64,000 nucleotides of DNA from Christiangramia flava JLT2011. GTDB taxonomy: Bacteria; Bacteroidota; Bacteroidia; Flavobacteriales; Flavobacteriaceae. Below are positions 45,056 through 53,322 of the stretch, one piece after another; the stretch's first letter is position 1; each line of letters starts with the position of its first letter. The position numbers and the translations under genes are program-made. The notes under the pieces are model-generated. The model saw only the letters and a list, made by a program, of their open reading frames with translations. It had not been told where the DNA came from and did no database searches. The stretch is from assembly GCF_001951155.1 (NCBI RefSeq), contig NZ_CP016359.1, positions 2,132,001-2,196,000 of the forward strand, read 5' to 3'.

Positions 45056-47458
45056 ATGGCGCAACAAAATTATCCAAACAGACCTGTTCAGGAAGAACAA
45101 ATTGATCTCCGGGAAGAATTAGAAAAATATTCAAAGCACTGGCCTTGGTTCGTGTTTGGAGTCATTGCTTGTGTGATTCTCGCTTTCATTTATTTAAAAG
45201 TAACTACTCCAAGTTATCACACGATTGCGAGTATTATTATCAAGGATGAAGAAAGCAAATCTCCTTCTTCGGAAATGGCTGCTTTTGCAGACCTTGGTTT
45301 ATTAGGCGGAATGGGAACCAATTCCATTGAAAATGAAATTGGAATTCTGAAGTCTAAGCGAATGATGACGAACGTGGTGAAAGCTTTAAATCTGAATGTC
45401 ACTTACTATGATGAAGATGCTATTAAAAGCCCTGAGTTATATCGAAATACACCTTATTATGTCCAGGTTTTAAACCTTGATGAGAAGATATTATCAACTT
45501 ATTCAAAGGAATCTGCGAATACCTATAGAATTATACTAACTGATAATTCCGTAGAATTGATCAATTCCGAAACGGAAGAAAAATTCAAAGGAAAACCAGG
45601 TCAGCCAATAGAATTGCCTTTTGCGGATGCCCTTGTAATTGAAAATCCAGAATTTGAAATACCTGAAGATGGTATACCAAATACCATTGTCAAATTTTCG
45701 AACTTGGAATCGGTTGTTTCCAATTATCGTTCAAAGCTTCAGATTAATTTGACCGATAAGAATTCCAGCCTGATCGAATTAGGTATGGATGATTCGGTAA
45801 AAGCAAAAGCACAGGATATCTTGGATCAACTGGTTTTCGAATACAACCGCGAAGCCATTGAGGATAAAAATTTGGTTGCCAGAAATACGGCAGATTTTAT
45901 TGACGAACGCTTGCAGATTATCAATACCGAATTGGATTCCATTGAAACTGACAAAGAGGAATTCAAAGAAACTAATCGGCTTACAGATATTGAGGCGGAA
46001 TCGGAAATGTTCATCGAAAATGCCAGTGATTTTAACAAACGCCAACAGGAAATTGAAACTCAGCTGGAACTGGCAAATACCATGCTCGAGTATTTGAAAA
46101 GTGACGAGCGCGCAGATCTGCTTCCGGCAAATCTGGGAATTGAAGATCAGGCGGTGAATACAAGTATTCAGAATTATAATGAGCTGGTTCTGGAAAGAAA
46201 TAGGATTCTCTCAGGTTCCACCGAGAAAAACCCGGTTGTCCAAAGATTGAACAGCCAGATTAGCCAGATAAGGTCTAACGTTTTAGAAAGTTTTGAAAGG
46301 CTGCGTTCAAATCTAAGAGTTTCAAAAAATGAATTAGACAGGCAAGGTTCTGTAATCAACTCCAGGATTGCAGCAGTTCCTTCAAAAGAAAGGCAATACC
46401 GAGGTATCGAACGTCAGCAAAATATTAAGGAATCCCTTTATTTATTTCTTCTTCAGAAGAGAGAAGAGAATTCTTTAAGTCTTGCTGTAACAGCTCCAAA
46501 AGCTAAAATCGTTGATAGGGCCTATAGCTCGGTTGTTCCGATTTCTCCGAAGCCAAAGATCATTTTGTTAGCAGCTTTAATTATTGGATTACTGATTCCG
46601 TTTTTGGTGATCTACCTAAAACATCTTTTAAGCAATAAGGTGAAAAGCAGAGAGGATCTGGAAAAAGCGGCGAAAGAAATACCCGTGGTTGGTGAAATTC
46701 CACGAGTGAATAAAAAAGAAAGTGAGATGATCATGAAGAATGACCGAAGCATTCTTGCCGAGGCATTCCGAATCTTACATACCAACCTGCAATATCTTAT
46801 TATAACAAAGGCAGATAAAGACCGTGGTAACACTATTTTCGTTACTTCTACGATCAAAGGTGAGGGTAAGACGTTAGTTTCGTTTAACCTCGCCGCCACT
46901 TTGGCAAATACCGGAAAAAAAGTTCTTTTGGTGGGAGCTGACTTAAGAAATCCGCAGCTACAACGATTTGAAAAGGATGCCAGGCAACATGCGGGGGTAA
47001 GCGACTATTTAGCAAATGATGAATTGAAGCTGAACGGATTGATTCGTGAGTCTAGTTATGAAAATGATAATCTTGAGATCTTACCTTCCGGAACGATTCC
47101 GCCTAATCCATCAGAATTATGGAGAAGAAAGAAAACGGAGGAGATGTTTAAAGACCTTGAAAAGATGTATGATTACGTGATAGTCGATACTGCTCCATCT
47201 TTACTTGTTACAGATACATTTTTAATAAATAAATATGCAGATCTTACGTTATATGTGGTAAGAGCAGGGCATACTGCCAAAAAGCTTATTCAGTTTGCAG
47301 TAGATTCCAATAATGATGGAAAATTCCATGATCTTAGTTTTGTGCTAAATGATGTGAAATGGAGTAATTTCGGTTATGGAAATAAGTATGGTTATACTTA
47401 TGGCGAGGAGAAAAAATCTTTTATTAAATGGCTGCAAAATAAGGCGGCAGCGGTTTAA
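45056..47458 (+). CDS. wzc: Polysaccharide co-polymerase with bacterial tyrosine kinase domain (Wzc-like)
   Basis: An 800-residue inner-membrane protein controlling chain length and export. TM1 lies at about 30-53, a periplasmic Wzz domain with long coiled-coil helices follows, TM2 is near 500-520, and the C-terminal BY-kinase domain starts about 575. Walker A is TIKGEGKT (about 598-605), Walker A' reads VGADLRNP, and Walker B is VIVDTAP (near 708). The tail is Tyr-rich: NFGYGNKYGYTYGEEKK, the autophosphorylation cluster. No matching Wzb phosphatase gene is present in the window. A strong terminator follows. Confidence 0.95.
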   Translation: MAQQNYPNRPVQEEQIDLREELEKYSKHWPWFVFGVIACVILAFIYLKVTTPSYHTIASIIIKDEESKSPSSEMAAFADLGLLGGMGTNSIENEIGILKSKRMMTNVVKALNLNVTYYDEDAIKSPELYRNTPYYVQVLNLDEKILSTYSKESANTYRIILTDNSVELINSETEEKFKGKPGQPIELPFADALVIENPEFEIPEDGIPNTIVKFSNLESVVSNYRSKLQINLTDKNSSLIELGMDDSVKAKAQDILDQLVFEYNREAIEDKNLVARNTADFIDERLQIINTELDSIETDKEEFKETNRLTDIEAESEMFIENASDFNKRQQEIETQLELANTMLEYLKSDERADLLPANLGIEDQAVNTSIQNYNELVLERNRILSGSTEKNPVVQRLNSQISQIRSNVLESFERLRSNLRVSKNELDRQGSVINSRIAAVPSKERQYRGIERQQNIKESLYLFLLQKREENSLSLAVTAPKAKIVDRAYSSVVPISPKPKIILLAALIIGLLIPFLVIYLKHLLSNKVKSREDLEKAAKEIPVVGEIPRVNKKESEMIMKNDRSILAEAFRILHTNLQYLIITKADKDRGNTIFVTSTIKGEGKTLVSFNLAATLANTGKKVLLVGADLRNPQLQRFEKDARQHAGVSDYLANDELKLNGLIRESSYENDNLEILPSGTIPPNPSELWRRKKTEEMFKDLEKMYDYVIVDTAPSLLVTDTFLINKYADLTLYVVRAGHTAKKLIQFAVDSNNDGKFHDLSFVLNDVKWSNFGYGNKYGYTYGEEKKSFIKWLQNKAAAV

Positions 47459-47480
47459 GTATACTGTTATAAAATTTAAA

Positions 47481-47509
47481 CCCTGAAGGAAACTTCAGGG
47501 TATTTTTTT
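47481..47509 (+). terminator. Terminator between wzc and wzi
   Basis: CCCTGAAG-GAAA-CTTCAGGG followed by TA and seven T. The T-run ends 4 bases before the wzi ATG. Confidence 0.88.
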
Positions 47510-47512
47510 GAT

Positions 47513-48850
47513 ATGAAAAAAGTATTTGTTTTATTAATATTCTTTACAATTGGGTTGCAGTCTTCTGCTCAGGTTGAATTTTCAGGAAAAGTCTCTGGGA
47601 ATGGCTTTTATAGTAATTCCAAAAAGCTACCGTTCTGGTTTTACAGTAATCAGCGAGGCCGAATTTCAGATTCTACTGATTTTTCAGGACTGGTTTCAGC
47701 TAAATTGAACTATGATTTTTCTGAAATTAGTTCTCTGGAAGTTGGTGGAGGATTGTTATACGATGATCAATTTTCAGACGAAATAGCTATTGATGAATTA
47801 TACGCAGAATTTGATTGGAAATGGTTGCAGGTCATTGCGGGTAGAAAGCAAAGAGAGGAACTTTATAGAGGCTTAAGTGCAACGAATGAGAACTTTGCCT
47901 GGTCAATGAATGCAAGGCCGCTCCCCGGCATTGAATTAAGCACATCAAGACCTTTGTTTTTCAACCAGAATAAAAAATTAGGTATAGAGATAAGCTGGGC
48001 TGAATATTTCATGGGGAATGATCGTTTTGTTAAGGGTGCCAGGCTGCACTCAAAAAGTTTGTTCTTGATCTATAATCCGTCCACTTCCTTCAAAATAAAA
48101 GGAGGGATCTCACACTATGCTATATGGGGTGGCATTTCCCCAAAATGGGGTAAACAACCTGAGGGATTTGTAGATTACTTGAAGATTATTACAGGTAGAG
48201 AAGGAGGCGATAATTCGGCAGAGCCAGACCAACAAAATGTTATTGGAGCTCATTCCGGAACTTATGAACTATATGTGACAAAGAAATTCTCAAATTATAA
48301 ACTTCAATTTATCTACAATCATTTCTTTGAAGATGGTACTGGTAGTCGGTATGCCAATTTTCCCGATGGTCGGTATGGATTGTTTTATGAAGAAGATGTA
48401 TCATCTTCATTAATAAATTCTGCAATTTTTGAGTTTTATTATACAAGAGATCAGAGTGACGGCAGCAGCGCGCCACATGAACATGATTTTTATTTCAATA
48501 GCTTTTCAATGTACAAGAATGGCTGGACTTATAAAAGGAGAATAATAGGAGTGCCATTTTTTGATTATGATTACAATAATGAATTGGTTGGCGGGAATAA
48601 ATTTGCGGCGTATCATTTGGCATTTGGTGGAGAGATACAAGGTAAGCCTCATCAGTTATCGGTCTCATATGTTTTTAAGGAAGGAGCTTATTTCAGACCT
48701 TACAATCCAAAAAGAAAGGAATTTTATGGCAATTATGAAATCAAGTTACTCCAAAGCTTTGTAGATTTTGATCTTCAATTAGGAGCAGAATTTTCTAATG
48801 TATCAAATCCAATATTCGGAACAGGATTAAGTATTTCTAAGCAATTCTAA
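47513..48850 (+). CDS. wzi: Wzi-like capsule assembly outer-membrane protein
   Basis: A 445-residue barrel: signal peptide (about 1-19, IGLQSSAQ) followed by strand after strand of alternating aromatic residues (FWFYSNQRGRISD, VIAGRKQREELY, GIELSTSRPLFF, FDWKWLQ) and a terminal SKQF strand end. This is the pattern of the capsule assembly protein Wzi family, lectin-like barrels that anchor polysaccharide at the cell surface. Its ATG is 4 bases after the T-run of the wzc terminator, so either it has a promoter I cannot see or it depends on readthrough. Last gene of the locus. Confidence 0.85.
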   Translation: MKKVFVLLIFFTIGLQSSAQVEFSGKVSGNGFYSNSKKLPFWFYSNQRGRISDSTDFSGLVSAKLNYDFSEISSLEVGGGLLYDDQFSDEIAIDELYAEFDWKWLQVIAGRKQREELYRGLSATNENFAWSMNARPLPGIELSTSRPLFFNQNKKLGIEISWAEYFMGNDRFVKGARLHSKSLFLIYNPSTSFKIKGGISHYAIWGGISPKWGKQPEGFVDYLKIITGREGGDNSAEPDQQNVIGAHSGTYELYVTKKFSNYKLQFIYNHFFEDGTGSRYANFPDGRYGLFYEEDVSSSLINSAIFEFYYTRDQSDGSSAPHEHDFYFNSFSMYKNGWTYKRRIIGVPFFDYDYNNELVGGNKFAAYHLAFGGEIQGKPHQLSVSYVFKEGAYFRPYNPKRKEFYGNYEIKLLQSFVDFDLQLGAEFSNVSNPIFGTGLSISKQF

Positions 48851-48878
48851 TTTTTATAAAAATAAAATATTCTATTCC

Positions 48879-48904
48879 CCCGGCCATTCGCCGGGTTTTT
48901 TTAT
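48879..48904 (+). terminator. Terminator at the end of the polysaccharide locus
   Basis: CCCGGC-CATTC-GCCGGG followed by eight to nine T. Confidence 0.9.
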
Positions 48905-48941
48905 TTCCAATAATTAAAATACAAGTTATCAGTCTTTTATA

Positions 48942-48949
48942 TATATTTG
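48942..48949 (+). promoter_or_regulatory. Promoter -7 element of the histidine kinase gene
   Basis: TATATTTG, exact TAnnTTTG match, 48 bases upstream of the ATG at 48998; no TTTG at the usual distance. Confidence 0.55.
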
Positions 48950-48997
48950 CCGCTCGAATCGAGGTTCATCTCCCGTTATTAAAATGCCAGCCCCGCA

Positions 48998-51349
48998 ATG
49001 GAACGGAGACAAATAGTTAATAACCCTTCTCAAAAGGTTTGGAGTAAACCGCTGCTCGCTGGCGCTTTCACTTTTTTACTGGTCGTAATCATAGGTTTTA
49101 TCATTCTCTGGCAGCGATACCAGATAATGATCGAAACCCGCCAGCGCGAAATGTCCGGAATCATTAACGTGGTGGAGCAGAACATTGAGCAGTCTTTGAA
49201 ATACAGTTATTCCGCAGCCCTTTCACTGGCACTTCAGATCAATGAAGATGGAGAGATCGAGGATTTTGATCATATCGCTTCCCAGCTCGTAGATCAGAAT
49301 TCCAATATCGATGGGATCGAAACCGTTCCGGGCGGAATCATAGACCAGGTTTATCCTTACGAACAGAACAAGGCGGCAATCGGTTACAATATTCTGGCCG
49401 ATAGTACCCGCAACGCAGAAGCGCAGATCGCCATTGAAGAAAAGAAGATGTTCTTTGCAGGTCCTGTTGAATTGCGCCAGGGTGGTTATAGCGTTATTGG
49501 CCGACTCCCGGTTTTTATCAAAGATCAGTTTTGGGGTTTCACCGCGGTTTTAATCGACTTTAACAAGATCCTGGAGACGTCAGGTATTGAACAGTTTTCA
49601 GCGGGAGACTATAAATTTCAATTTGCCAAGGTCAATCCGGAAACCGGGGAAGAAGATTTTCTGTTAGATTCTATCCAACTCGACCATTCCTATTCAGAAG
49701 AAGTCACTCTTCCCGAGGGAGATTGGAAAATATATATCGTCCCGGATAAGCCAAATCACATTTTTTATAGCCTGTTGCCGGTTTCGGTTTTAGTGTTGCT
49801 GCTGGGGCTGGCTTTTGCTTTTTTGGTTTACCGATTCATGAAGCAGCCGCAGGTACTGGAAGAACAGGTTCGGAAGAAAAGTGGGGAACTCGCGGCAAGC
49901 GAACTGCGTTTTAGAACCATTTTTAATCAGGCTGCCATCGGGATGGTGCGGGTAGATTCCACCACCGGAATGATACTGGAAACCAATAAACGTTTCCAGG
50001 AATTGCTGGGGTATACGAACGAGGAGCTTCAGCAAATGGATTATCGCATGGTTTCTCATCCTGAGGATATTACTGATAATACGCAGCTCATGTCTAAGCT
50101 TCGGGAAAATCAACTTCGGGAATACAGTCTTCAGAAGCGGTTGAAACGAAAAGATGGAAAGACCATCTGGATCAAGCTGAATGTCTCTCCGCTTTGGCCC
50201 CCGGGAGAACCGGCTACTTCACATATTGCGCTGATTGAAGACATTTCTGCCCAGGTAAAGGCTAAGGAGAAATTAGAGGAAAACGAGAAACGCTTCCGTT
50301 CGCTGGTAGAAAATACCAATGAGATTATCCTGATTATCAACAGGCGTGGCGAGGTGGTCTATCATTCACCTTCCCTGAAAAAAGTGACGGGTTACGACCA
50401 GCTGGAAACTTTCGGAAATGAAATCCTATCTTTTATTCACCCGGTGGAACGATCGGTAATGCTCAAGAAATTAGAAGAATCTTATTATGCTGAAGGGGTT
50501 CCTTTTTCAGAGATCATTATGCGTTTCAAGGCGCAGCAGGGGCATTACATTTGGATGAGCGCGACGCTCACGAACATGCTGCACGAAAAGAATATCAATG
50601 GCTACGTCGTGAACCTTCGCGATATTTCTGGAAAGAAGGAGGCGGAACTCAACCTGATGAAATCCTACGATTTTGTCATGGAGCAGAATAAAAGGCTGCT
50701 GAACTTTGCCTACATTGTTTCTCATAACCTGCGCTCCCATTCCAGCAATTTTGAGTCTATTTTAGAGTTATATGACCTGGAAGACGACCAGGAAGAAAGA
50801 CAAAATTATATCAATTTACTTCGGGACGTTTCGGCAAGTTTGAATCAGACGCTGGTAGATCTTAACGAGGTGGTTTCCATTAACACCAATCTGGAGATCA
50901 AAGCAGAAGAGATACAGGTTCGGGAATATACGGAAAAAGCCCTGGCGGTCTTGAGTTTGCAGATCGAATCGATGAATGCTAAGATCATCAATGAGGTGCC
51001 GGAAAATATGAAGGTGATTTTCAACCCGGCTTATATGGAAAGCATTTTGCTGAATTTTATCACGAATGCTCTTCGGTATAGCAGGCCAGATACAATTCCG
51101 GAAGTTCATATTTCCGCGGAAAAGGAAAAAGATCGCTGGGTGCTGAAGGTTTGCGATAACGGGATTGGGATTGACCTGGAAAAGCATAAGGACAAAGTTT
51201 TCGGTCTTTATAAAACTTTTACCGATCGGAAGGACAGCCGTGGTGTTGGACTGTTCATCACTAAAAACCAGGTAAACGCGATGGGCGGTGAGGTAGGAGT
51301 GGAAAGTACACTCGGGGAAGGCACCTGTTTTAAAGTATTTTTTAAATGA
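48998..51349 (+). CDS. CHASE-PAS-PAS sensor histidine kinase
   Basis: A 783-residue membrane kinase. TM1 (about 17-40) and TM2 (about 256-280) frame a periplasmic sensor of about 215 residues that resembles CHASE domains (GIETVPGGIIDQVYPYEQNKAAIGYNI and the GPVELRQGGYSVIGRLPVF segment). Two PAS domains follow (about 300-420 and 430-545), then the phosphoacceptor H576 in IVSHNLRSH, the N box NFITNALRYSRP and G boxes DNGIGIDL and RGVGLFITK. It overlaps the response regulator by 4 bases (ATGA). The signal is unknown; CHASE domains often bind small extracellular ligands. Confidence 0.92.
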   Translation: MERRQIVNNPSQKVWSKPLLAGAFTFLLVVIIGFIILWQRYQIMIETRQREMSGIINVVEQNIEQSLKYSYSAALSLALQINEDGEIEDFDHIASQLVDQNSNIDGIETVPGGIIDQVYPYEQNKAAIGYNILADSTRNAEAQIAIEEKKMFFAGPVELRQGGYSVIGRLPVFIKDQFWGFTAVLIDFNKILETSGIEQFSAGDYKFQFAKVNPETGEEDFLLDSIQLDHSYSEEVTLPEGDWKIYIVPDKPNHIFYSLLPVSVLVLLLGLAFAFLVYRFMKQPQVLEEQVRKKSGELAASELRFRTIFNQAAIGMVRVDSTTGMILETNKRFQELLGYTNEELQQMDYRMVSHPEDITDNTQLMSKLRENQLREYSLQKRLKRKDGKTIWIKLNVSPLWPPGEPATSHIALIEDISAQVKAKEKLEENEKRFRSLVENTNEIILIINRRGEVVYHSPSLKKVTGYDQLETFGNEILSFIHPVERSVMLKKLEESYYAEGVPFSEIIMRFKAQQGHYIWMSATLTNMLHEKNINGYVVNLRDISGKKEAELNLMKSYDFVMEQNKRLLNFAYIVSHNLRSHSSNFESILELYDLEDDQEERQNYINLLRDVSASLNQTLVDLNEVVSINTNLEIKAEEIQVREYTEKALAVLSLQIESMNAKIINEVPENMKVIFNPAYMESILLNFITNALRYSRPDTIPEVHISAEKEKDRWVLKVCDNGIGIDLEKHKDKVFGLYKTFTDRKDSRGVGLFITKNQVNAMGGEVGVESTLGEGTCFKVFFK

Positions 51350-51729
51350 AAAAATCGGTTTGCATTATAGACGATGACGAAATCTACCAGAAGATCGTAT
51401 CGAAAATGGTGGAGCGCTCGGGATCTTTTTCAGAAGCGAAATACTTTACTCAATCTATCCAGGCCTTGGATTATCTGAAAAATGAAGGTTCACTAACCGA
51501 GATCGTTCTTCTGGATATCAATATGCCGCAGATGGACGGCTGGCAGCTATTGCGCGAAATTAGCGAGAATCAGCCGGCTATTTTTCAGCAGACCAGTATT
51601 TATATCGTTTCTTCCTCGATTGCTGAAAGTGACCGGGAGAAAGCTAAAATGTTCCCAGCCTTAAAAGGTTTTATCACCAAACCTATTACGATTTCAAAGT
51701 TGAAAGAGGTTGCTGAAAATAAAGCATAA
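51346..51729 (+). CDS. Single-domain response regulator
   Basis: A 127-residue receiver domain without output domain. D9-D11 form the acidic pocket, D57 in LLDINMPQMDG is the phosphoacceptor and K112 in FITKPI is the conserved lysine. It overlaps the upstream kinase by 4 bases, so it is its partner. With no DNA-binding part it must act through protein contact, for example in a phosphorelay or by sequestering phosphate. Confidence 0.95.
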   Translation: MKKSVCIIDDDEIYQKIVSKMVERSGSFSEAKYFTQSIQALDYLKNEGSLTEIVLLDINMPQMDGWQLLREISENQPAIFQQTSIYIVSSSIAESDREKAKMFPALKGFITKPITISKLKEVAENKA

Positions 51730-51730
51730 A

Positions 51731-51758
51731 AAAAGCCCGGCGTAGGGACCGTGGCTTT
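51731..51758 (-). terminator. Terminator after the 51780-52133 gene
   Basis: On the minus strand AAAGCC-a-CGG / CCG-GGCTTT with loop TCCCTACG, then a run of seven T. It ends the reverse-strand gene and faces the response regulator. Confidence 0.6.
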
Positions 51759-51779
51759 GAACAATTGGTGAAATAAGTC

Positions 51780-52133
51780 TTATGCGGCTGAAATCACATT
51801 ATAATGTACCAGCAAATTTTGATAGAAATAAAGGCTTTTTTCGTCCTTTTTCAGGCAGGATCTTAAAAATCTTTCTAGATCCTGGCATTCAAAAGTAATT
51901 GCGGTATATTTTTTACCTCCAACAGGAAGTTTCAAGTCTATGGATTGGTTTTGATAATCAATATTCACGTGCTTGGCTTCAAAATATTTTTTGATGATCG
52001 CACGGTGCATTGTTTGGAAATTAGAATTTTCTCTATCCAAATGGGCAACGCTGTAAGAAATAAGATTCTTGACTTCATCTAGAATCTCCGGGGTGGTAGT
52101 TATGCTCATAGGTCTTATTTTCGTCATTATCAT
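51780..52133 (-). CDS. Hypothetical protein, 109-117 aa
   Basis: A reverse-strand frame of up to 117 residues that I do not recognise. It is mixed alpha/beta: an N-terminal helix (TPEILDEVKNLISYSV), a central basic segment with VNIDYQNQSIDLKLPVGGKKYTAI, and C-terminal helices rich in Lys and Tyr. No signal peptide, membrane segment or catalytic motif. The start is uncertain: ATG 52133 lies almost on the expected transcription start of a near-consensus TAATTTAG element at 52140-52147, so ATG 52109 (109 residues, MSITTTPE) may be the true one. It has its own terminator, which supports a real gene. Confidence 0.6.
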   Translation of the reverse strand: MIMTKIRPMSITTTPEILDEVKNLISYSVAHLDRENSNFQTMHRAIIKKYFEAKHVNIDYQNQSIDLKLPVGGKKYTAITFECQDLERFLRSCLKKDEKSLYFYQNLLVHYNVISAA

Positions 52134-52233
52134 CGAGGGCTAAATTACTATGCGAAGGCTTAAATGATGTTAAAAAAAATGTAATACTTCTCTGATTAAT
52201 AATTTTTTAACTTCCGAAAACTGCAGTTAAGAA

Positions 52234-52857
52234 TTATTTTGCGAAATCCACATTTATGACCCTAGGAGAATGCATTATTCTAAATCTTTCATCCAGAATG
52301 GAAAGGTTGAAATGCCGGGTGCCCTGTAAAAAAGCACTTCCGGCGGCATGATGAATATGCCCGAAAAGATGATAGGCTGGTTTGATCTGCCCGATGCGAT
52401 ACACCAGTTCTTCACAACCCAATTTACTGCCACTTCTAATTTCATCCAGAATGCCATAAGCGGGAGTATGGGTGATCAGCACATCAGTATCAGGCGGGAT
52501 TTGGTTCCAGTGCTGCCTGATGGCTTTACCTCTTTCTTTGGTAAAAGCCCAGTTTTCCTGACCGGGTATATAAGGTGATCCCCAAAATTTCACTTTATTA
52601 ATAACAAGCTCTTCATCGATCAGTAAATAAAGATCCGGGTGACCAGAGATCATCTCCTTTTCAAAATAGAAATCATGATTTCCCGGAACCAAAATTTTTA
52701 CAGGATGGGGTTGAGCCGTAAACCAGTCCAGGAAATGCCGGGTTTCCCGTTCGGTTCCCCCGTCGGTGCAATCGCCGGCATGGATTAACACATCGCCTTC
52801 CGGAATCACCAGATTCTCGTGGAGGTTGTGAGTGTCTGAAAGGCAAACAAGGCGCAT
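52234..52857 (-). CDS. Calcineurin-like metallophosphoesterase
   Basis: A 207-residue soluble phosphoesterase. The metal motifs are in order: LSDTHNLHE, HAGDCTDGG, VPGNHDFYFE, THTPAYG and FGHIHHAAG. The layout with GHIHHAAGSAF and the short length resembles the MPPED1/MPPED2-like class of phosphodiesterases acting on small nucleotides; the real substrate is unknown. No signal peptide. It lies just downstream of a terminator of the small membrane-protein gene on the same strand, so it probably has its own promoter in the 66-base gap. Confidence 0.88.
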   Translation of the reverse strand: MRLVCLSDTHNLHENLVIPEGDVLIHAGDCTDGGTERETRHFLDWFTAQPHPVKILVPGNHDFYFEKEMISGHPDLYLLIDEELVINKVKFWGSPYIPGQENWAFTKERGKAIRQHWNQIPPDTDVLITHTPAYGILDEIRSGSKLGCEELVYRIGQIKPAYHLFGHIHHAAGSAFLQGTRHFNLSILDERFRIMHSPRVINVDFAK

Positions 52858-52870
52858 GTGGAAAATTTAA

Positions 52871-52900
52871 AAAAAAATCCGTTGAAGTTGTCAACGGATT
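52871..52900 (-). terminator. Terminator of the small membrane-protein gene
   Basis: Perfect 10-bp stem AATCCGTTGA / TCAACGGATT with loop AGTTG; on the minus strand it runs into nine T. Confidence 0.9.
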
Positions 52901-52923
52901 CTGTTTGTTTGTTTTATTGAAAT

Positions 52924-53136
52924 TTATTCTTCCTGATCCAGGTCAAAAGAAACAAAGTCTTTGTCCTGCGGAAGTACTTTATTGATCATCTTGATCATGA
53001 TGAAAGCAATGATCGCTGCCGTCACCACGAAGAAAAAGAATTTCATCATCAGGCTATCACTAATCACCAGGCTGTAGAAACCTAAGAAAAGCTCTACCGC
53101 GATGAATAATATTTTAAGTCCAAATTTGAAAAACAT
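52924..53136 (-). CDS. Small two-helix membrane protein (70 aa)
   Basis: A 70-residue protein with two hydrophobic segments (residues about 4-26 and 32-52) and an acidic cytosolic tail (QDKDFVSFDLDQEE). I do not recognise the family. A TATATTTG promoter element 20 bases upstream (53156-53163) and a clean terminator show that it is a real transcription unit. Function unknown. Confidence 0.75.
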   Translation of the reverse strand: MFFKFGLKILFIAVELFLGFYSLVISDSLMMKFFFFVVTAAIIAFIMIKMINKVLPQDKDFVSFDLDQEE

Positions 53137-53155
53137 TTCCCTGTTGTGTTTGATG

Positions 53156-53163
53156 CAAATATA
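53156..53163 (-). promoter_or_regulatory. Promoter -7 element of the 70-residue membrane protein gene
   Basis: Minus-strand TATATTTG, exact TAnnTTTG match, 19 bases before the ATG at 53136. Confidence 0.6.
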
Positions 53164-53322
53164 GTGTAGAAGAACATTGGTTAAAACAGCAAAATGGAAG
53201 TTTGACGAAAATTTAACTTTGCTGTCTACTGTATTACAATCATTTAAGTTAAATAATCTTAAACGATGATCACAGGTACTGGCTTAATTGTAAATTGAAG
53301 CCTTCATCAACACGTATTTTCC

